From contig CANTAL010000202.1 of NCBI GenBank assembly GCA_947650365.1, positions 248,001-312,000 on the forward strand: a stretch of DNA of 64,000 bases, in the 5' to 3' direction. Position 1 is the first letter of the stretch; the number at the start of each line of letters is the position of its first letter. The DNA comes from Chamaelirium japonicum (lineage: Eukaryota > Streptophyta > Magnoliopsida > Liliales > Melanthiaceae). Both the position numbers and the translations under genes were made by a program. This document shows positions 1 to 12,356 of the stretch, piece by piece. Below the pieces are notes generated by a model, which saw only the letters and a program-made list of their open reading frames with translations, did no database searches and had not been told where the DNA came from.

Positions 1-65
1 AATTAAATGACGGTCTAAGACCGTCCTATAATCTGCGACCGAGTTTTTGATTTAAAAACACTTAG

Positions 66-133
66 TTTATAATTTTTTTTTGAGAACCCCTCCTCTCAGG
101 AGGGAGGGTTTGGCGGACCCCAACCAGACTTAG
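66..133 (-). mobile_element. 68-bp insertion with A-tail and short target duplication
   Basis: Relative to other C-to-A spacers, 68 extra bases interrupt CACTTAGTTAATAA. ACTTAG or a near match flanks both sides (60-65 and 128-133). On the minus strand the insert has a GGTTGGGGTCCGCC start, a CCCTCC/GGAGGG foldback and an A-run of nine. The tail plus direct repeat suggests a small retroposon fragment (SINE or LINE 3' end). Family not identified. Confidence 0.4.
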
Positions 134-410
134 TTAATAATTTAAAAACATTTATTTTATAATAAACGACGGTCGGGGACCGTCGTTTATTAAAGGACGG
201 TCGAAGGCCGTATTTTATTTATGTCCTATTTTCTTTGTTCGGTGTAGTGTGACCAGGTGTTTCGAGACGTCCGATGGGCCGGAAAAAGGGTCGTAAGTGT
301 GGGAGATATAGCTCAATCGTGAACCCATGGTGATCGTCCAAACGATCGTTTAGGCAGGTGGGCCACGACCCACTGAAAAGTGGCAAAAAAAAAAGATGGT
401 TTTGTTAAAC

Positions 411-528
411 GGGTGCAACACGAGGACTTCCCAGGAGGTCACCCATCCTAGTACTACTCTCGCCCAAGCACGCTTGACTGCGGAGTTCTGATGGGATCCG
501 GTGCTTTAGTGCTGGTATGATCGCACCC
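411..528 (-). rRNA. 5S rRNA, class A copy 1
   Basis: 5S ribosomal RNA, transcribed by RNA polymerase III and part of the large ribosomal subunit. The minus strand starts GGGTGCGATCATACCAGCAC and ends GTGTTGCACCC. Box A (AAGCGTGCTTGGGCG) and box C (GGATGGGTGACCTCCTGGG) are readable; the base before the start is C, as in other plants, and a T-run follows about 15 nt after the 3' end. One difference from the window consensus (TAACT to TGACT on the plus strand, in box A). Confidence 0.85.
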
Positions 529-2686
529 GTTATGCAATCGTCACGAATTACACTTGTACATCATTTCGTGAGAGTGGAATCACGTTTGACCATGTGTGGA
601 ATCCGGTTTGACCAGGTGTTTCGAGACGTACGATGGGCCGGAAAAAGCATCGTAAGTGCCAGCGATGGAGCTCGATCGCGAACCCGTGGTGCTAGTCGAA
701 ACGATCGTTTAGGCAGGTGGGCCCCGACCTGCCGAAAAGTGGCAAAAAAAAAGAGAGAGATGGTTTTTGTAAAATGGGTGCAACACGATGACTTCCCAGG
801 AGCTCACCCGTCCTGGTACTACTCTCGTCCAAGAGGACACTTGACTACTGAATTAAATCAGGAAGGGAAAACCCTCATAACAAATTTAGGGCAGATTAAA
901 TGACGGTCTATGACCATCCTATAATCTGCGACAGAGTTTTTAATTTAAAATGATTTAGTCAGTAATAAATGACGGTCGAGGACCGTCGTTTAATTAAAAA
1001 CCCTTCGTTTAATAAAGGATGCTCTAAGACCTTTGTTTAATTATGTCCTATTTTTTTTGTTTTGGTGCAGCGGGACAAGGTGTTTCGGGACGTTCGGTGG
1101 GCCGGAAAAAAGGCCTTAAGTGCGGGCAATGGAGCTCAATCGCGAACCTGTGGTGCTCGTCGAAACGATCGTTTAGGCAGGTGGGCCACGACCCACTGAA
1201 AAAGTGGCAAAAAAAAGAAGATGATTTCGTAAAATGGGTGCAACACGGGGACTCTCGCCCAAGCACGCTTAACTGCGGAGTTCGGATGGGATCCGGTGCT
1301 TTTGTGCTAGTATGATAGCACCCGTTATGCATTTGTCACGAATTACACGTATCCATCACTTCGTGATTTGTAACAAATTTAGGGCAAATTAAATGACGGT
1401 CTAAGACCGTCCTATAATCTGCGACCGAGTTTTTGATTTAAAAACACTTAGTTAATAATTTAAAAACATTTATTTTATAATAAACGACGGTCGGGGACCG
1501 TCGTTTATTAAAGGACGGTCGAAGGCCGCAGTTTATTTATGTCCTATTTTCTTTGTTCGGTGTAGTGTGACCAGGTGTTTCGAGACGTACGATGGGCCGG
1601 AAAAAGCATCGTAAGTGCCAGCAATGGAGCTCGATCGCGAACCCGTGGTGCTAGTCGAAACGATCGTTTAGGCAGGTGGGCCACTACCTGCCGAAAAGTG
1701 GCAAAAAAAAAGAGAGAGATGGTTTTTGTAAAATGGGTGCAACACGATGACTTCCCAGGAGCTCACCCGTCCTGGTACTACTCTCGTCCAAGACGACACT
1801 TGACTACTGAATTAAATCAGGAAGGGAAAACCCTCATAACAAATTTAGGGCAGATTAAATGACGGTCTATGACCATCCTATAATCTGCGACAGAGTTTTT
1901 AATTTAAAATGATTTAGTCAGTAATAAATGACGGTCGAGGACCGTCGTTTAATTAAAAACCCTTCGTTTAATAAAGGATGGTCTAAGACCTTTGTTTATT
2001 TATGTCCTATTTTTTTTGTTTTGGTGTAGCGGGACAAGGTGTTTCGGGACGTTCGGTGGGCCGGAAAAAGGGCCTTAAGTGCGGGCAATGGAGCTCAATC
2101 GCGAACCTGTGGTGCTCGTCGAAACGATCGTTTAGGCAGGTGGGCCACGACCCACTGAAAAAGTGGCAAAAAAAAAAGATGGTTTCGTAAAATGGGTGCA
2201 ACACGGGGACTCTCGCCCAAGCATGCTTAACTGCGGAGTTCGGATGGGATCCGGTGCTTTTGTGCTGGTATGATAGCACCCGTTATGCATTTGTCACGAA
2301 TTACATGTATCCATCACTTCGTGATTTGTAACAAATTTAGGGCAAATTAAATGACGGTCTAAGACCGTCCTATAATCTGCGACCGAGTTTTTGATTTAAA
2401 AACACTTAGTTAATAATTTAAAAACATTTATTTTATAATAAACGACGGTCGGGGACCGTCGTTTATTAAAGGACGGTCGAAGGCCGTAGTTTATTTATGT
2501 CCTATTTTCTTTGTTCGGTGTAGTGTGACCAGGTGTTTCGAGACGTCCGATGGGCCGGAAAAAGGGTCGTAAGTGCGGGAGATATAGCTCAATCGTGAAC
2601 CCATGGTGATCGTCCAAACGATCGTTTAGGCAGGTGGGCCACGACCCACTGAAAAGTGGCAAAAAAAAAAGATGGTTTTGTAAAAC

Positions 2687-3371
2687 GGGTGCAACACGAG
2701 GACTTCCCAGTAGGGGTGAGCGTCGGTTTTGTCGGTCGGTTTCGGTGTCGGTTTTGTCGGTTTTATTTTTTTTCGGTTTTCGAAAAATCAAAACCGAAAC
2801 CGAAACCGAAATGGTCGGTTTTTGTCGGTTCGGTGTGATCGGTTTTCGGTTCGGTTTCGGTTAATATGAGTTATGCTAGAACCCTTGGCTCTTAAATCTT
2901 AATCGTCAGTTCATCACAAATAAGTGGATGATTATGTTCTTCCATAGTGCCAAAATGAAAGTTCAAAGCAAAATCAACCGACGTTCACTCGTTTGAAGCA
3001 TTGTAGATGTAACATAATTACTTCGTACTTGCACTTACTTGAAACAAAAGTATTATGGCCGTTGTGTTTATGATTTAAGAAGTCGGGTCGGTTTTTTCGA
3101 TTTCGGTTCGGTGTTTCATACCCGGGAACCGAAACCGAAACCGATTTAATCGGTTTTGTCGGTTCGGTTTGTTTTCGGTTCGGTTTGATGTTCGGTTCGG
3201 TTATTTCGGTTAAATTTTGGTCGGTTTCGGTTCGGTTAGGCGGTTCGGGTCGGTTTTTGCACAGCCCTACTTCCCAGGAGGTCACCCATCCTTGTACTAC
3301 TCTCGCCCAAGCACGCTTAACTGCGGAGTTCTTATTGGAACCGGTGCTTTAGTGCTGGTATGACCGCACCC
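2687..3371 (-). pseudogene. 5S rRNA, class A copy 2, split by a MITE
   Basis: The 5S gene is interrupted at 2711-3269 by a 559-bp transposon, with CTTCCCAG duplicated on both sides (2703-2710 and 3270-3277). The break lies just past box C on the minus strand. The rest also differs from consensus at several bases (TTATTGGAACC, GACCGCACC). A transcript would carry the insert or stop in its T-runs, so it is not functional. Confidence 0.93.
2711..3269. mobile_element. hAT-type MITE
   Basis: 559-bp non-autonomous DNA transposon with 11-bp imperfect terminal inverted repeats, TAGGGGTGAGC on the left and GCACAGCCCTA on the right (reverse complement TAGGGCTGTGC). A perfect 8-bp target duplication CTTCCCAG flanks it. 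The 8-bp duplication and TAGGG-type ends fit the hAT superfamily. Both arms are packed with GGTTCGGTTTCGGT-type subterminal repeats in both orientations around an AT-rich centre. No transposase frame. Confidence 0.88.
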
Positions 3372-4754
3372 GTTATGCAATCGTCACGAATTACACTTGT
3401 ACATCATTTCGTGAGAGTGGAATCACGTTTGACCATGTGTGGAATCCGGTTTGACCAGGTGTTTCGAGACGTACGATGGGCCGGAAAAAGCATCGTAAGT
3501 GCCAGCGATGGAGCTCGATCGCGAACCCGTGGTGCTAGTCGAAACGATCGTTTAGGCAGGTGGGCCACGACCTGCCGAAAAGTGGCAAAAAAAAAGAGAG
3601 AGATGGTTTTTGTAAAATGGGTGCAACACGATGACTTCCCAGGAGTTCACCCATCCTGGTACTACTCTCGTCCAAGTGGACACTTGACTACTGAATTAAA
3701 TCAGGAAGGGAAAACCCTCATAACAAATTTAGGGCAGATTAAATGACGGTCTATGACCATCCTATAATCTGCGACAGAGTTTTTAATTTAAAATGATTTA
3801 GTCAGTAATAAATGACGGTCGAGGACCGTCGTTTAATTAAAAACCCTTCGTTTAATAAAGGATGGTATAAGACCTTTGTTTATTTATGTCCTATTTTTTT
3901 TTGTTTTGGTGTAGCGGGACAAGGTGTTTCGGGACGTTCGGTGGGCCGGAAAAAGGGCCTTAAGTGCGGGCAATGGAGCTCAATCGCGAACCTGTGGTGC
4001 TCGTCGAAACGATCGTTTAGGCAGGTGGGCCACGACCCACTGAAAAAGTGGAAAAAAAAAGATGGTTTCGTAAAATGGGTGCAACACGGGGACTCTCGCC
4101 CAAGCACGCTTAACTGCGGAGTTCGGATGGGATCCGGTGCTTTTGTGCTGGTATGATAGCACCCGTTATGCATTTGTCACGAATTACACGTATCCATCAC
4201 TTCGTGATTTGTAACAAATTTAGGGCAAATTAAATGACGGTCTAAGACCGTCCTATAATCTGCGACAGAGTTTTTGATTTTAAAACACTTAGTTAATAAT
4301 TTAAAAACATTTATTTTATAATAAACGACGGTCGGGACCGTCGTTTATTAAAGGACGGTCGAAGGCCGCAGTTTATTTATGTCCTATTTTCTTTGTTCGG
4401 TGTAGTGTGACCAGGTGTTTCGAGACGTCCGATGGGCCGGAAAAAGGGTCGTAAGTGCGGGAGATATAGCTCAATCGTGAACCCATGGTGATCGTCCAAA
4501 CGATCGTTTAGGCAGGTGGGCCACGACCCACTGAAAAGTGGCAAAAAAAAAAGATGGTTTATTTATGTCCTATTTTCTTTGTTCGGTGTAGTGTGACCAG
4601 GTGTTTCGAGACGTCCGATGGGCCGGAAAAAGGGTCGTAACTGCGGGAGATATAGCTCAATCGTGAACCCATGGTGATCGTCCAAACGATCGTTTAGGCA
4701 GGTGGGCCATGACCCACTGAAAAGTGGCAAAAAAAAAAGATGGTTTTGTAAAAC

Positions 4755-4872
4755 GGGTGCAACACGAGGACTTCCCAAGAGGTCACCCATCCTAGTACTA
4801 CTCTCGCCCAAGCACGCGTAACTGCGGAGTTCTGATGGGATCCGGTGCTTTAGTGCTGGTATGATCGCACCC
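4755..4872 (-). rRNA. 5S rRNA, class A copy 3
   Basis: Full length. Two differences from consensus on the plus strand: CCAAGAGG for CCAGGAGG, and CACGCGTAACT for CACGCTTAACT (box A). Confidence 0.8.
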
Positions 4873-6074
4873 GTTATGCAATCGTCACGAATTACACTTG
4901 TACATCATTTCGTGAGAGTGGAATCACGTTTGACCATGTGTGGAATCCGGTTTGACCAGGTGTTTCGAGACGTACGATGGGCCGGAAAAAGCATCGTAAG
5001 TGCCAGCGATGGAGCTCGATCGCGAACCCGTGGTGCTAGTCGAAACGATCGTTTAGGCAGGTGGGCCACGACCTGCCGAAAAGTGGCAAAAAAAAAAGAG
5101 AGAGATGGTTTTTGTAAAATGGGTGCAACACGATGACTTCCCAGGAGCTCACCCGTCCTGGTACTACTCTCGTCCAAGAGGACACTTGACTACTGAATTA
5201 AATCAGGAAGGGAAAACCCTCATAACAAATTTAGGGCAGATTAAATGACGGTCTATGACCATCCTATAATCTGCGACAGAGTTTTTAATTTAAAATGATT
5301 TAGTCAGTAATAAATGACGGTCGAGGACCGTCGTTTAATTAAAAACCCTTCGTTTAATAAAGAATGGTCTAAGACCTTTGTTTATTTATGTCCTATTTTT
5401 TTTTGTTTTGGTGTAGCGGGACAAGGTGTTTCGGGACGTTCGGTGGGCCGGAAAAAGGGCCTTAAGTGCGGGCAATGGAGCTCAATCGCGAACCTGTCGT
5501 GCTCGTCGAAACGATCGTTTAGGCAGGTGGGCCACGACCCACTGAAAAAGTGGCAAAAAAAAAAAGATGGTTTCGTAAAATGGGTGCAACACGGGGACTC
5601 TCGCCCAAGCACGCTTAACTGCGGAGTTCGGATGGGATCCGGTGCTTTTGTGCTGGTATGATAGCACCCGTTATGCATTTGTCACGAATTACACGTATCC
5701 ATCACTTCGTGAGTTGTAACAAATTTAGGGCAAATTAAATGACGGTCTAAGACCGTCCTATAATCTACGACCGAGTTTTTGATTTAAAAACACTTAGTTA
5801 ATAATTTAAAAACATTTATTTTATAATAAACAACGGTCGGGGACCGTCGTTTATTAAAGGACGGTCGAAGGCCGTAGTTTATTTATGTCCTATTTTCTTT
5901 GTTCGGTGTAGTGTGACCAGGTGTTTCGAGACGTCCGATGGGCCGGAAAAAGGGTCGTAAGTGCGGGAGATATAGCTCAATCGTGAACCCATGGTGATCG
6001 TCCAAACGATCGTTTAGGCAGGTGGGCCACGACCCACTGAAAAGTGGCAAAAAAAAAAGATGGTTTTGTAAAAC

Positions 6075-6192
6075 GGGTGCAACACGAGGACTTCCCAGGA
6101 GGTCACCCATCCTTGTACTACTCTCGCCCAAGCACGCTTAATTGCGGAGTTCTGATGGGAACCGGTGCTTTAGTGCTGGTATGATCGCACCC
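6075..6192 (-). rRNA. 5S rRNA, class A copy 4
   Basis: Full length with three differences on the plus strand: CCTTGTACTA, TTAATTGCGG and GGGAACCGG. Confidence 0.78.
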
Positions 6193-7391
6193 GTTATGCA
6201 ATCGTCACGAATTACACTTGTACATCATTTCGTGAGAGTGGAATCACGTTTGACCATGTGTGGAATCCGGTTTGACCAGGTGTTTCGAGACGTACGATGG
6301 GCCGGAAAAAGCATCGTAAGTGCCAGCGATGGAGCTCGATCGCGAACCCGTGGTGCTAGTCGAAACGATCGTTTAGGCAGGTGGGCCACGACCTGCCGAA
6401 AAGTGGCAAAAAAAAAGAGAGATGGTTTTTGTAAAATGGGTGCAACACGATGACTTCCCAGGAGCTCACCCGTCCTGGTACTACTCTCGTCCAAGAGGAC
6501 ACTTGACTACTGAATTAAATCAGGAAGGGAAAACCCTCATAACAAATTTAGGGCAGATTAAATGACGGTCTATGACCATCCTATAATCTGCGACAGAGTT
6601 TTTAATTTAAAATGATTTAGTCAGTAATAAATGACGGTCGAGGACCGTCGTTTAATTAAAAACCCTTCGTTTAATAAAGGATGGTCTAAGACCTTTGTTT
6701 ATTTATGTCCTATTTTTTTTTGTTTTGGTGTAGCGGGACAAGGTGTTTCGGGACGTTCGGTGGGCCGGAAAAAGGGCCTTAAGTGCGGGCAATGGAGCTC
6801 AATCGCGAACCTGTGGTGCTCGTCGAAACGATCGTTTAGGCAGGTGGGCCACGACCCACTGAAAAAGTGGCAAAAAAAAAAAGATGGTTTCGTAAAATGG
6901 GTGCAAAACGGGGACTCTCGCCCAAGCACGCTTAACTGCGGAGTTCGGATGGGATCCGGTGCTTTTGTGCTGGTATGATAGCACCCGTTATGCATTTGTC
7001 ACGAATTACACGTATCCATCACTTCGTGATTTGTAACAAATTTAGGGCAAATTAAATGACGGTCTAAGACCGTCCTATAATCTGCGACCGAGTTTTTGAT
7101 TTAAAAACACTTAGTTAATAATTTAAAAACATTTATTTTATAATAAACGACGGTCGGGGACCGTCGTTTATTAAAGGACGGTCGAAGGCCGCAGTTTATT
7201 TATGTCCTATTTTCTTTGTTCGGTGTAGTGTGACCAGGTGTTTCGAGACGTCCGATGGGCCGGAAAAAGGGTCGTAAGTGCGGGAGATATAGCTCAATCG
7301 TGAACCCATGGTGATCGTCCAAACGATCGTTTAGGCAGGTGGGCCACGACCCACTGAAAAGTGGCAAAAAAAAAAGATGGTTTTGTAAAAC

Positions 7392-7509
7392 GGGTGCAAC
7401 ACGAGGACTTCCCAGGAGATCACTCATCCTAGTACTACTCTCGCCCAAACACACTTAACTACGGACTTCTGATGGGATCCGGTGCTTTAGTGCTGGTATG
7501 ATCGCACCC
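7392..7509 (-). rRNA. 5S rRNA, class A copy 5, degenerate
   Basis: Full length but with about six substitutions, clustered in box C (GGAGATCACTCATCC) and box A (CCAAACACACTTAACTACGG). Probably a pseudogene by substitution. Confidence 0.7.
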
Positions 7510-8708
7510 GTTATGCAATCGTCACGAATTACACTTGTACATCATTTCGTGAGAGTGGAATCACGTTTGACCATGTGTGGAATCCGGTTTAACCAGGTGT
7601 TTCGAGACGTACGATGGGCCAGAAAAAGCATCGTAAGTGCCAGCGATGGAGCTCTATCGCGAACCCGTGGTGCTAGTCGAAACGATCGTTTAGGCAGGTG
7701 GGCCACGACCTGCCGAAAAGTGGCAAAAAAAAAGAGAGATGGTTTTTGTAAAATGGGTGCAACACGATGACTTCCCAGGAGCTCACCCGTCCTGGTACTA
7801 CTCTCGTCCAAGAGGACACTTGACTACTGAATTAAATCAGGAAGGGAAAACCCTCATAACAAATTTAGGGCAGATTAATTGACGGTCTATGACCATCCTA
7901 TAATCTGCGACAGAGTTTTTAATTTAAAATGATTTAGTCAGTAATAAATGACGGTCGAGGACCGTCGTTTAATTAAAAACCCTTCGTTTAATAAAGGATG
8001 GTCTAAGACCTTTGTTTATTTATGTCCTATTTTTTTTTGTTTTGGTGTAGCGGGACAAGGTGTTTCGGGACGTTCGGTGGGCCGGAAAAAGGGCCTTAAG
8101 TGCGGGCAATGGAGCTCAATCGCGAACCTGTGGTGCTCGTCGAAACGATCGTTTAGGCAGGTGGGCCACGACCCACTGAAAAAGTGGCAAAAAAAAAAAG
8201 ATGGTTTCGTAAAATGGGTGCAACACGGGGACTCTCGCCCAAGCACGCTTAACTGCGGAGATCGGATGGGATCCGGTGCTTTTGTGCTGGTATGATAGCA
8301 CCCGTTATGCATTTGTCACGAATTACACGTATCCATCACTTCGTGATTTGTAACAAATTTAGGGCAAATTAAATGACGGTCTAAGACCGTCCTATAATCT
8401 GCGACCGAGTTTTTGATTTAAAAACACTTAGTTAATAATTTAAAAACATTTATTTTATAATAAACGACGGTCGGGGACCGTCGTTTATTAAAGGACGGTC
8501 GAAGGCCGCAGTTTATTTATGTCCTATTTTCTTTGTTCGGTGTAGTGTGACCAGGTGTTTCGAGACGTCCGATGGGCCGGAAAAAGGGTCGTAAGTGCGG
8601 GAGATATAGCTCAATCGTGAACCCATGGTGATCGTCCAAACGATCGTTTAGGCAGGTGGGCCACGACCCACTGAAAAGTGGCAAAAAAAAAAGATGGTTT
8701 TGTAAAAC

Positions 8709-8826
8709 GGGTGCAACACGAGGACTTCCCAGAAGGTCACCCATCCTTGTACTACTCTCGCCTAAGCACGCTTAACTGCGGAGTTCTGATAGGAACCGGT
8801 GCTTTAGTGCTGGTATGATCGCACCC
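8709..8826 (-). rRNA. 5S rRNA, class A copy 6, degenerate
   Basis: Full length with about five differences: CCAGAAGGTC, CCTTGTACTA, GCCTAAGC and GATAGGAACC on the plus strand. Confidence 0.72.
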
Positions 8827-10025
8827 GTTATGCAATCGTCACGAATTACACTTGTACATCATTTCGTGAGAGTGGAATCACGTTTGACCATGTGTGGAAT
8901 CTGGTTTGACCAGGTGTTTCGAGACGTACGATGGGCCCGAAAAAGCATCGTAAGTGCCAGCGATGGAGCTCGATCGCGAACCCGTGGTGCTAGTCGAAAC
9001 GATCGTTTAGGCAGGTGGGCCACGACCTGCCGAAAAGTGGCAAAAAAAAAGAAAGAGATGGTTTTTGTAAAATGGGTGCAACACGATGACTTCCCAGAAG
9101 CTCACCCGTCCTGGTACTAATCTCGTCCAAGAGGACACTTGACTACTGAATTAAATCAGGAAGGGAAAACCCTCATAACAAATTTAGGGCAGATTAAATG
9201 ACGGTCTATGACCATCCAATAATCTGCGACAGAGTTTTTAATTTAAAATGATTTAGTCAGTAATAAATGACGGTCGAGGACCCTCGTTTAATTAAAAACC
9301 CTTCGTTTAATAAAGGATGGTCTAAGACCTTTGTTTATTTATGTCCTATTTTTTTTGTTTTGGTGTAGCGGGACAAGGTGTTTCGGGACGTTCGGTGGGC
9401 CGGAAAAATGGCATTAAGTGCGGGCAATGGAGCTCAATCGCGAACCTGTGGTGCTCGTCGAAACGATTGTTTAGGCAGGTGGGCCACGACCCACTGAAAA
9501 AGTGGCAAAAAAAAAAAGATGGTTTCGTAAAATGGGTGCAACACGGGGACTCTCGCCCAAGCACGCTTAACTGCGGAGTTCGGATGGGATCCGGTGCTTT
9601 TGTGCTGGTATGATACACCCGTTATGCATTTGTCACGAATTACACGTATCCATCACTTCGTGATTTGTAACAAATTTAGGGCAAATTAAATGACGGTCTA
9701 AGACCGTCCTATAATCTGCGACCGAGTTTTTGATTTAAAAACACTTAGTTAATAATTTAAAAACATTTATTTTATAATAAACGACGGTCGGGGACCGTCG
9801 TTTATTAAAGGACGGTCGAAGGCCGTAGTTTATTTATGTCCTATTTTCTTTGTTCGGTGTAGTGTGACCAGGTGTTTCGAGACGTCCGATGGGCCGGAAA
9901 AAGGGTCGTAAGTGCGGGAGATATAGCTCAATCGTGAACCCATGGTGATCGTCCCAACAATCGTTTAGGCAGGTGGGCCACGACCCACTGAAAAGTGGCA
10001 AAAAAAAAAGATGGTTTTGTAAAAC

Positions 10026-10142
10026 GGGTGCAACACGAGGAATCCCAGGAGGTCACCCATCCTAGTACTACTCTCGCCCAAGCACGCTTAACTGCGGAGT
10101 TCTGATGGGATCCGATGCTTTAGTGCTGGTATGATCACACCC
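10026..10142 (-). rRNA. 5S rRNA, class A copy 7, 1-bp deletion
   Basis: 117 bp: GGAATCCC replaces GGACTTCCC near the 3' end. Also GATCCGATGC, and GATCACACCC at the transcript start. Confidence 0.72.
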
Positions 10143-11530
10143 GTTATGCAATCGTCACGAATTACACTTGTTCATCATTTCGTGAGAGTGGAATCACGTT
10201 TGACCATGTGTGGAATCCGGTTTGACCAGGTGTTTCGAGGCGTACGATGGGCCGAAAAAAGCATCGTAAGTGCCAGCGATGGAGCTCGATCGCGAACCCG
10301 TGGTGCTAGTCGAAACGATCGTTTAGGCAGGTGGGCCACGACCTGCCGAAAAGTGGCAAAAAAAAAAGAGAGAGATGGTTTTTGTAAAATGGGTGCAACA
10401 CGATGACTTCCCAGGAGCTCACCCGTCCTGGTACTACTCTCGTCCAAGAGGACACTTGACTACTGAATTAAATCAGGAAGGGAAAACCCTCATAACAAAT
10501 TTAGGGCAGATTAAATGACGGTCTATGACCATCCTATAATCTGCGACAGAGTTTTTAATTTAAAATGATTTAGTCAGTAATAAATGACGGTCGAGGACCG
10601 TCGTTTAATTAAAAACCCTTCGTTTAATAAAGGATGGTCTAAGACCTTTGTTTATTTATGTCCTTTTTTTTTTTGTTTTGGTGTAGCGGGACAAGGTGTT
10701 TCGGGACGTTCGGTGGGCCGGAAAAAGGGCCTTAAGTGCGGGAGATATAGCTCAATCGTGAACCTGTGGTGCTCGTCGAAACGATCATTTAGGCAGGTGG
10801 GCCACGACCCACTGAAAAAGTGGCAAAAAAAAAAAGATGGTTTCGTAAAATGGGTGCAACACGGGGACTCTCGCCCAAGCACGCTTAACTGCGGAGTTCG
10901 GATGGGATCCGGTGCTTTTGTGCTGGTATGATAGCACCCGTTATGCATTTGTCACGAATTACACGTATCCATCACTTCGTGATTTGTAAATAATTTAGGG
11001 CAAATTAAATGACGGTCTAAGACCGTCCTATAATCTGCGACCGAGTTTTTGATTTAAAAACACTTAGTTAATAATTTAAAAACATTTATTTTATAATAAA
11101 CGACGGTCGGGGACCGTCGTTTATTAAAGGACGGTCGAAGGCCGCAGTTTATTTATGTCCTATTTTCTTTGTTCGGTGTAGTGTGACCAGGTGTTTCGAG
11201 ACGTCCGATGGGCCGGAAAAAGGGTCGTAAGTGCGGGAGATATAGCTCAATTGTGCACCCATGGTGATCGTCCAAACGATCGTTTAGGCAGGTGGGCCAC
11301 GACCCACTGAAAAGTGGCAAAAAAAAAAGATGGTTTATTTATGTCCTATTTTCTTTGTTCGGTGTAGTGTGACCAGGTGTTTCGAGACGTCCGATGGGCC
11401 GGAAAAAGGGTCGTAACTGCGGGAGATATATCTCAATCGTGAACCCATGGTGATCGTCCAAACGATCGTTTAGGCAGGTGGGCCACGACCCACTGAAAAG
11501 TTGCAAAAAAAAAAGAAGGTTTTGTAAAAC

Positions 11531-11648
11531 GGGTGCAACACGAGGATTTCCCAGGAGGTCACCCATCCTAGTACTACTCTCGCCCAAGCACGCTTAACTG
11601 CAGAGTTCTGATGGGATCCGGTGCTTTAGTGCTGGTATGATCGCACCC
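11531..11648 (-). rRNA. 5S rRNA, class A copy 8
   Basis: Full length; two differences (GGATTTCCC and ACTGCAGAG on the plus strand). The adjacent hairpin by the terminator is also altered (AAAGTTGC for AAAGTGGC). Confidence 0.8.
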
Positions 11649-11895
11649 GTTATGCAATTGTCACGAATTACACTTGTACATCATTTCGTGAGAGTGGAAT
11701 CACGTTTGACCATGTGTGGAATCCGGTTTGACCAGGTGTTTCGAGACGTACGATGGGCCGGAAAAAGCATCGTAAGTGCCAGCGATGGAGCTCGATCGCG
11801 AACCCGTGGTGCTAGTCGAAACGATCGTTTAGGCAGGTGGGCCACGACCTGCCGAAAAGTGGCAAAAAAAAAGAGAGAGATGGTTTTTGTAAAAT

Positions 11896-11970
11896 GGGTG
11901 CAACACGATGACTTCCCAGGAGCTCACCCGTCCTGGTACTACTCTCGTCCAAGAGGACACTTGACTACTG
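11896..11970 (-). pseudogene. Class B 5S rRNA pseudogene (exemplar), 5' end missing
   Basis: On the minus strand this keeps roughly the 3' 75 nt of a 5S gene: the box C region with substitutions (plus-strand GAGCTCACCCGTCCTGG) and the 3' terminal GTTGCACCC. The first ~45 nt, the transcription start and the upstream promoter are replaced by unrelated sequence leading into the CACTA-like module. Box A is degraded (CCAAGAGGACACTTG on the plus strand). It should not give a normal 5S RNA. Its own downstream T-run is often interrupted by GA repeats. Confidence 0.88.
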
Positions 11971-11997
11971 AATTAAATCAGGAAGGGAAAACCCTCA

Positions 11998-12193
11998 TAA
12001 CAAATTTAGGGCAGATTAAATGACGGTCTATGACCATCCTATAATCTGCGACAGAGTTTTTAATTTAAAATGATTTAGTCAGTAATAAATGACGGTCGAG
12101 GACCGTCGTTTAATTAAAAACCCTTCGTTTAATAAAGGATGGTCTAAGACCTTTGTTTATTTATGTCCTATTTTTTTTTGTTTTGGTGTAGCG
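11998..12193 (-). mobile_element. Diverged copy of the CACTA-like module in the B-to-C spacer (exemplar)
   Basis: Homologous to the module in the C-to-A spacer: it shares the start (AAATTTAGGGCA), the ATAATCTGCGAC segment, the ACGGTC palindromes and the end TATTTATGTCCTATTTT. Many substitutions separate the two by eye. The terminus is altered from CACTACACC to CGCTACACC, or CGCTGCACC in other repeats. Its left part replaces the 5' third of the class B 5S gene, so it marks where B lost its start. Confidence 0.55.
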
Positions 12194-12356
12194 GGACAAG
12201 GTGTTTCGGGACGTTCGGTGGGCCGGAAAAAGGGCCTTAAGTGCGGGCAATGGAGCTCAATCGCGAACCTGTGGTGCTCGTCGAAACGATCGTTTAGGCA
12301 GGTGGGCCACGACCCACTGAAAAAGTGGCAAAAAAAAAAAGATGGTTTCGTAAAAT

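Noticed and set aside
411..528. tRNA genes or 35S rDNA in the array
   Set aside because: No tRNA-like cloverleaf or 18S/5.8S/25S sequence recognised; the Pol III gene is 5S only.
517..903. Recurring 128-codon frame starting MIAPVMQSS, conserved in many repeats
   Set aside because: It starts inside the antisense of the 5S gene and runs through spacer and the class B remnant. It is conserved only because the repeat is. Single-base changes break or shift it freely, and there is no similarity to a known protein.
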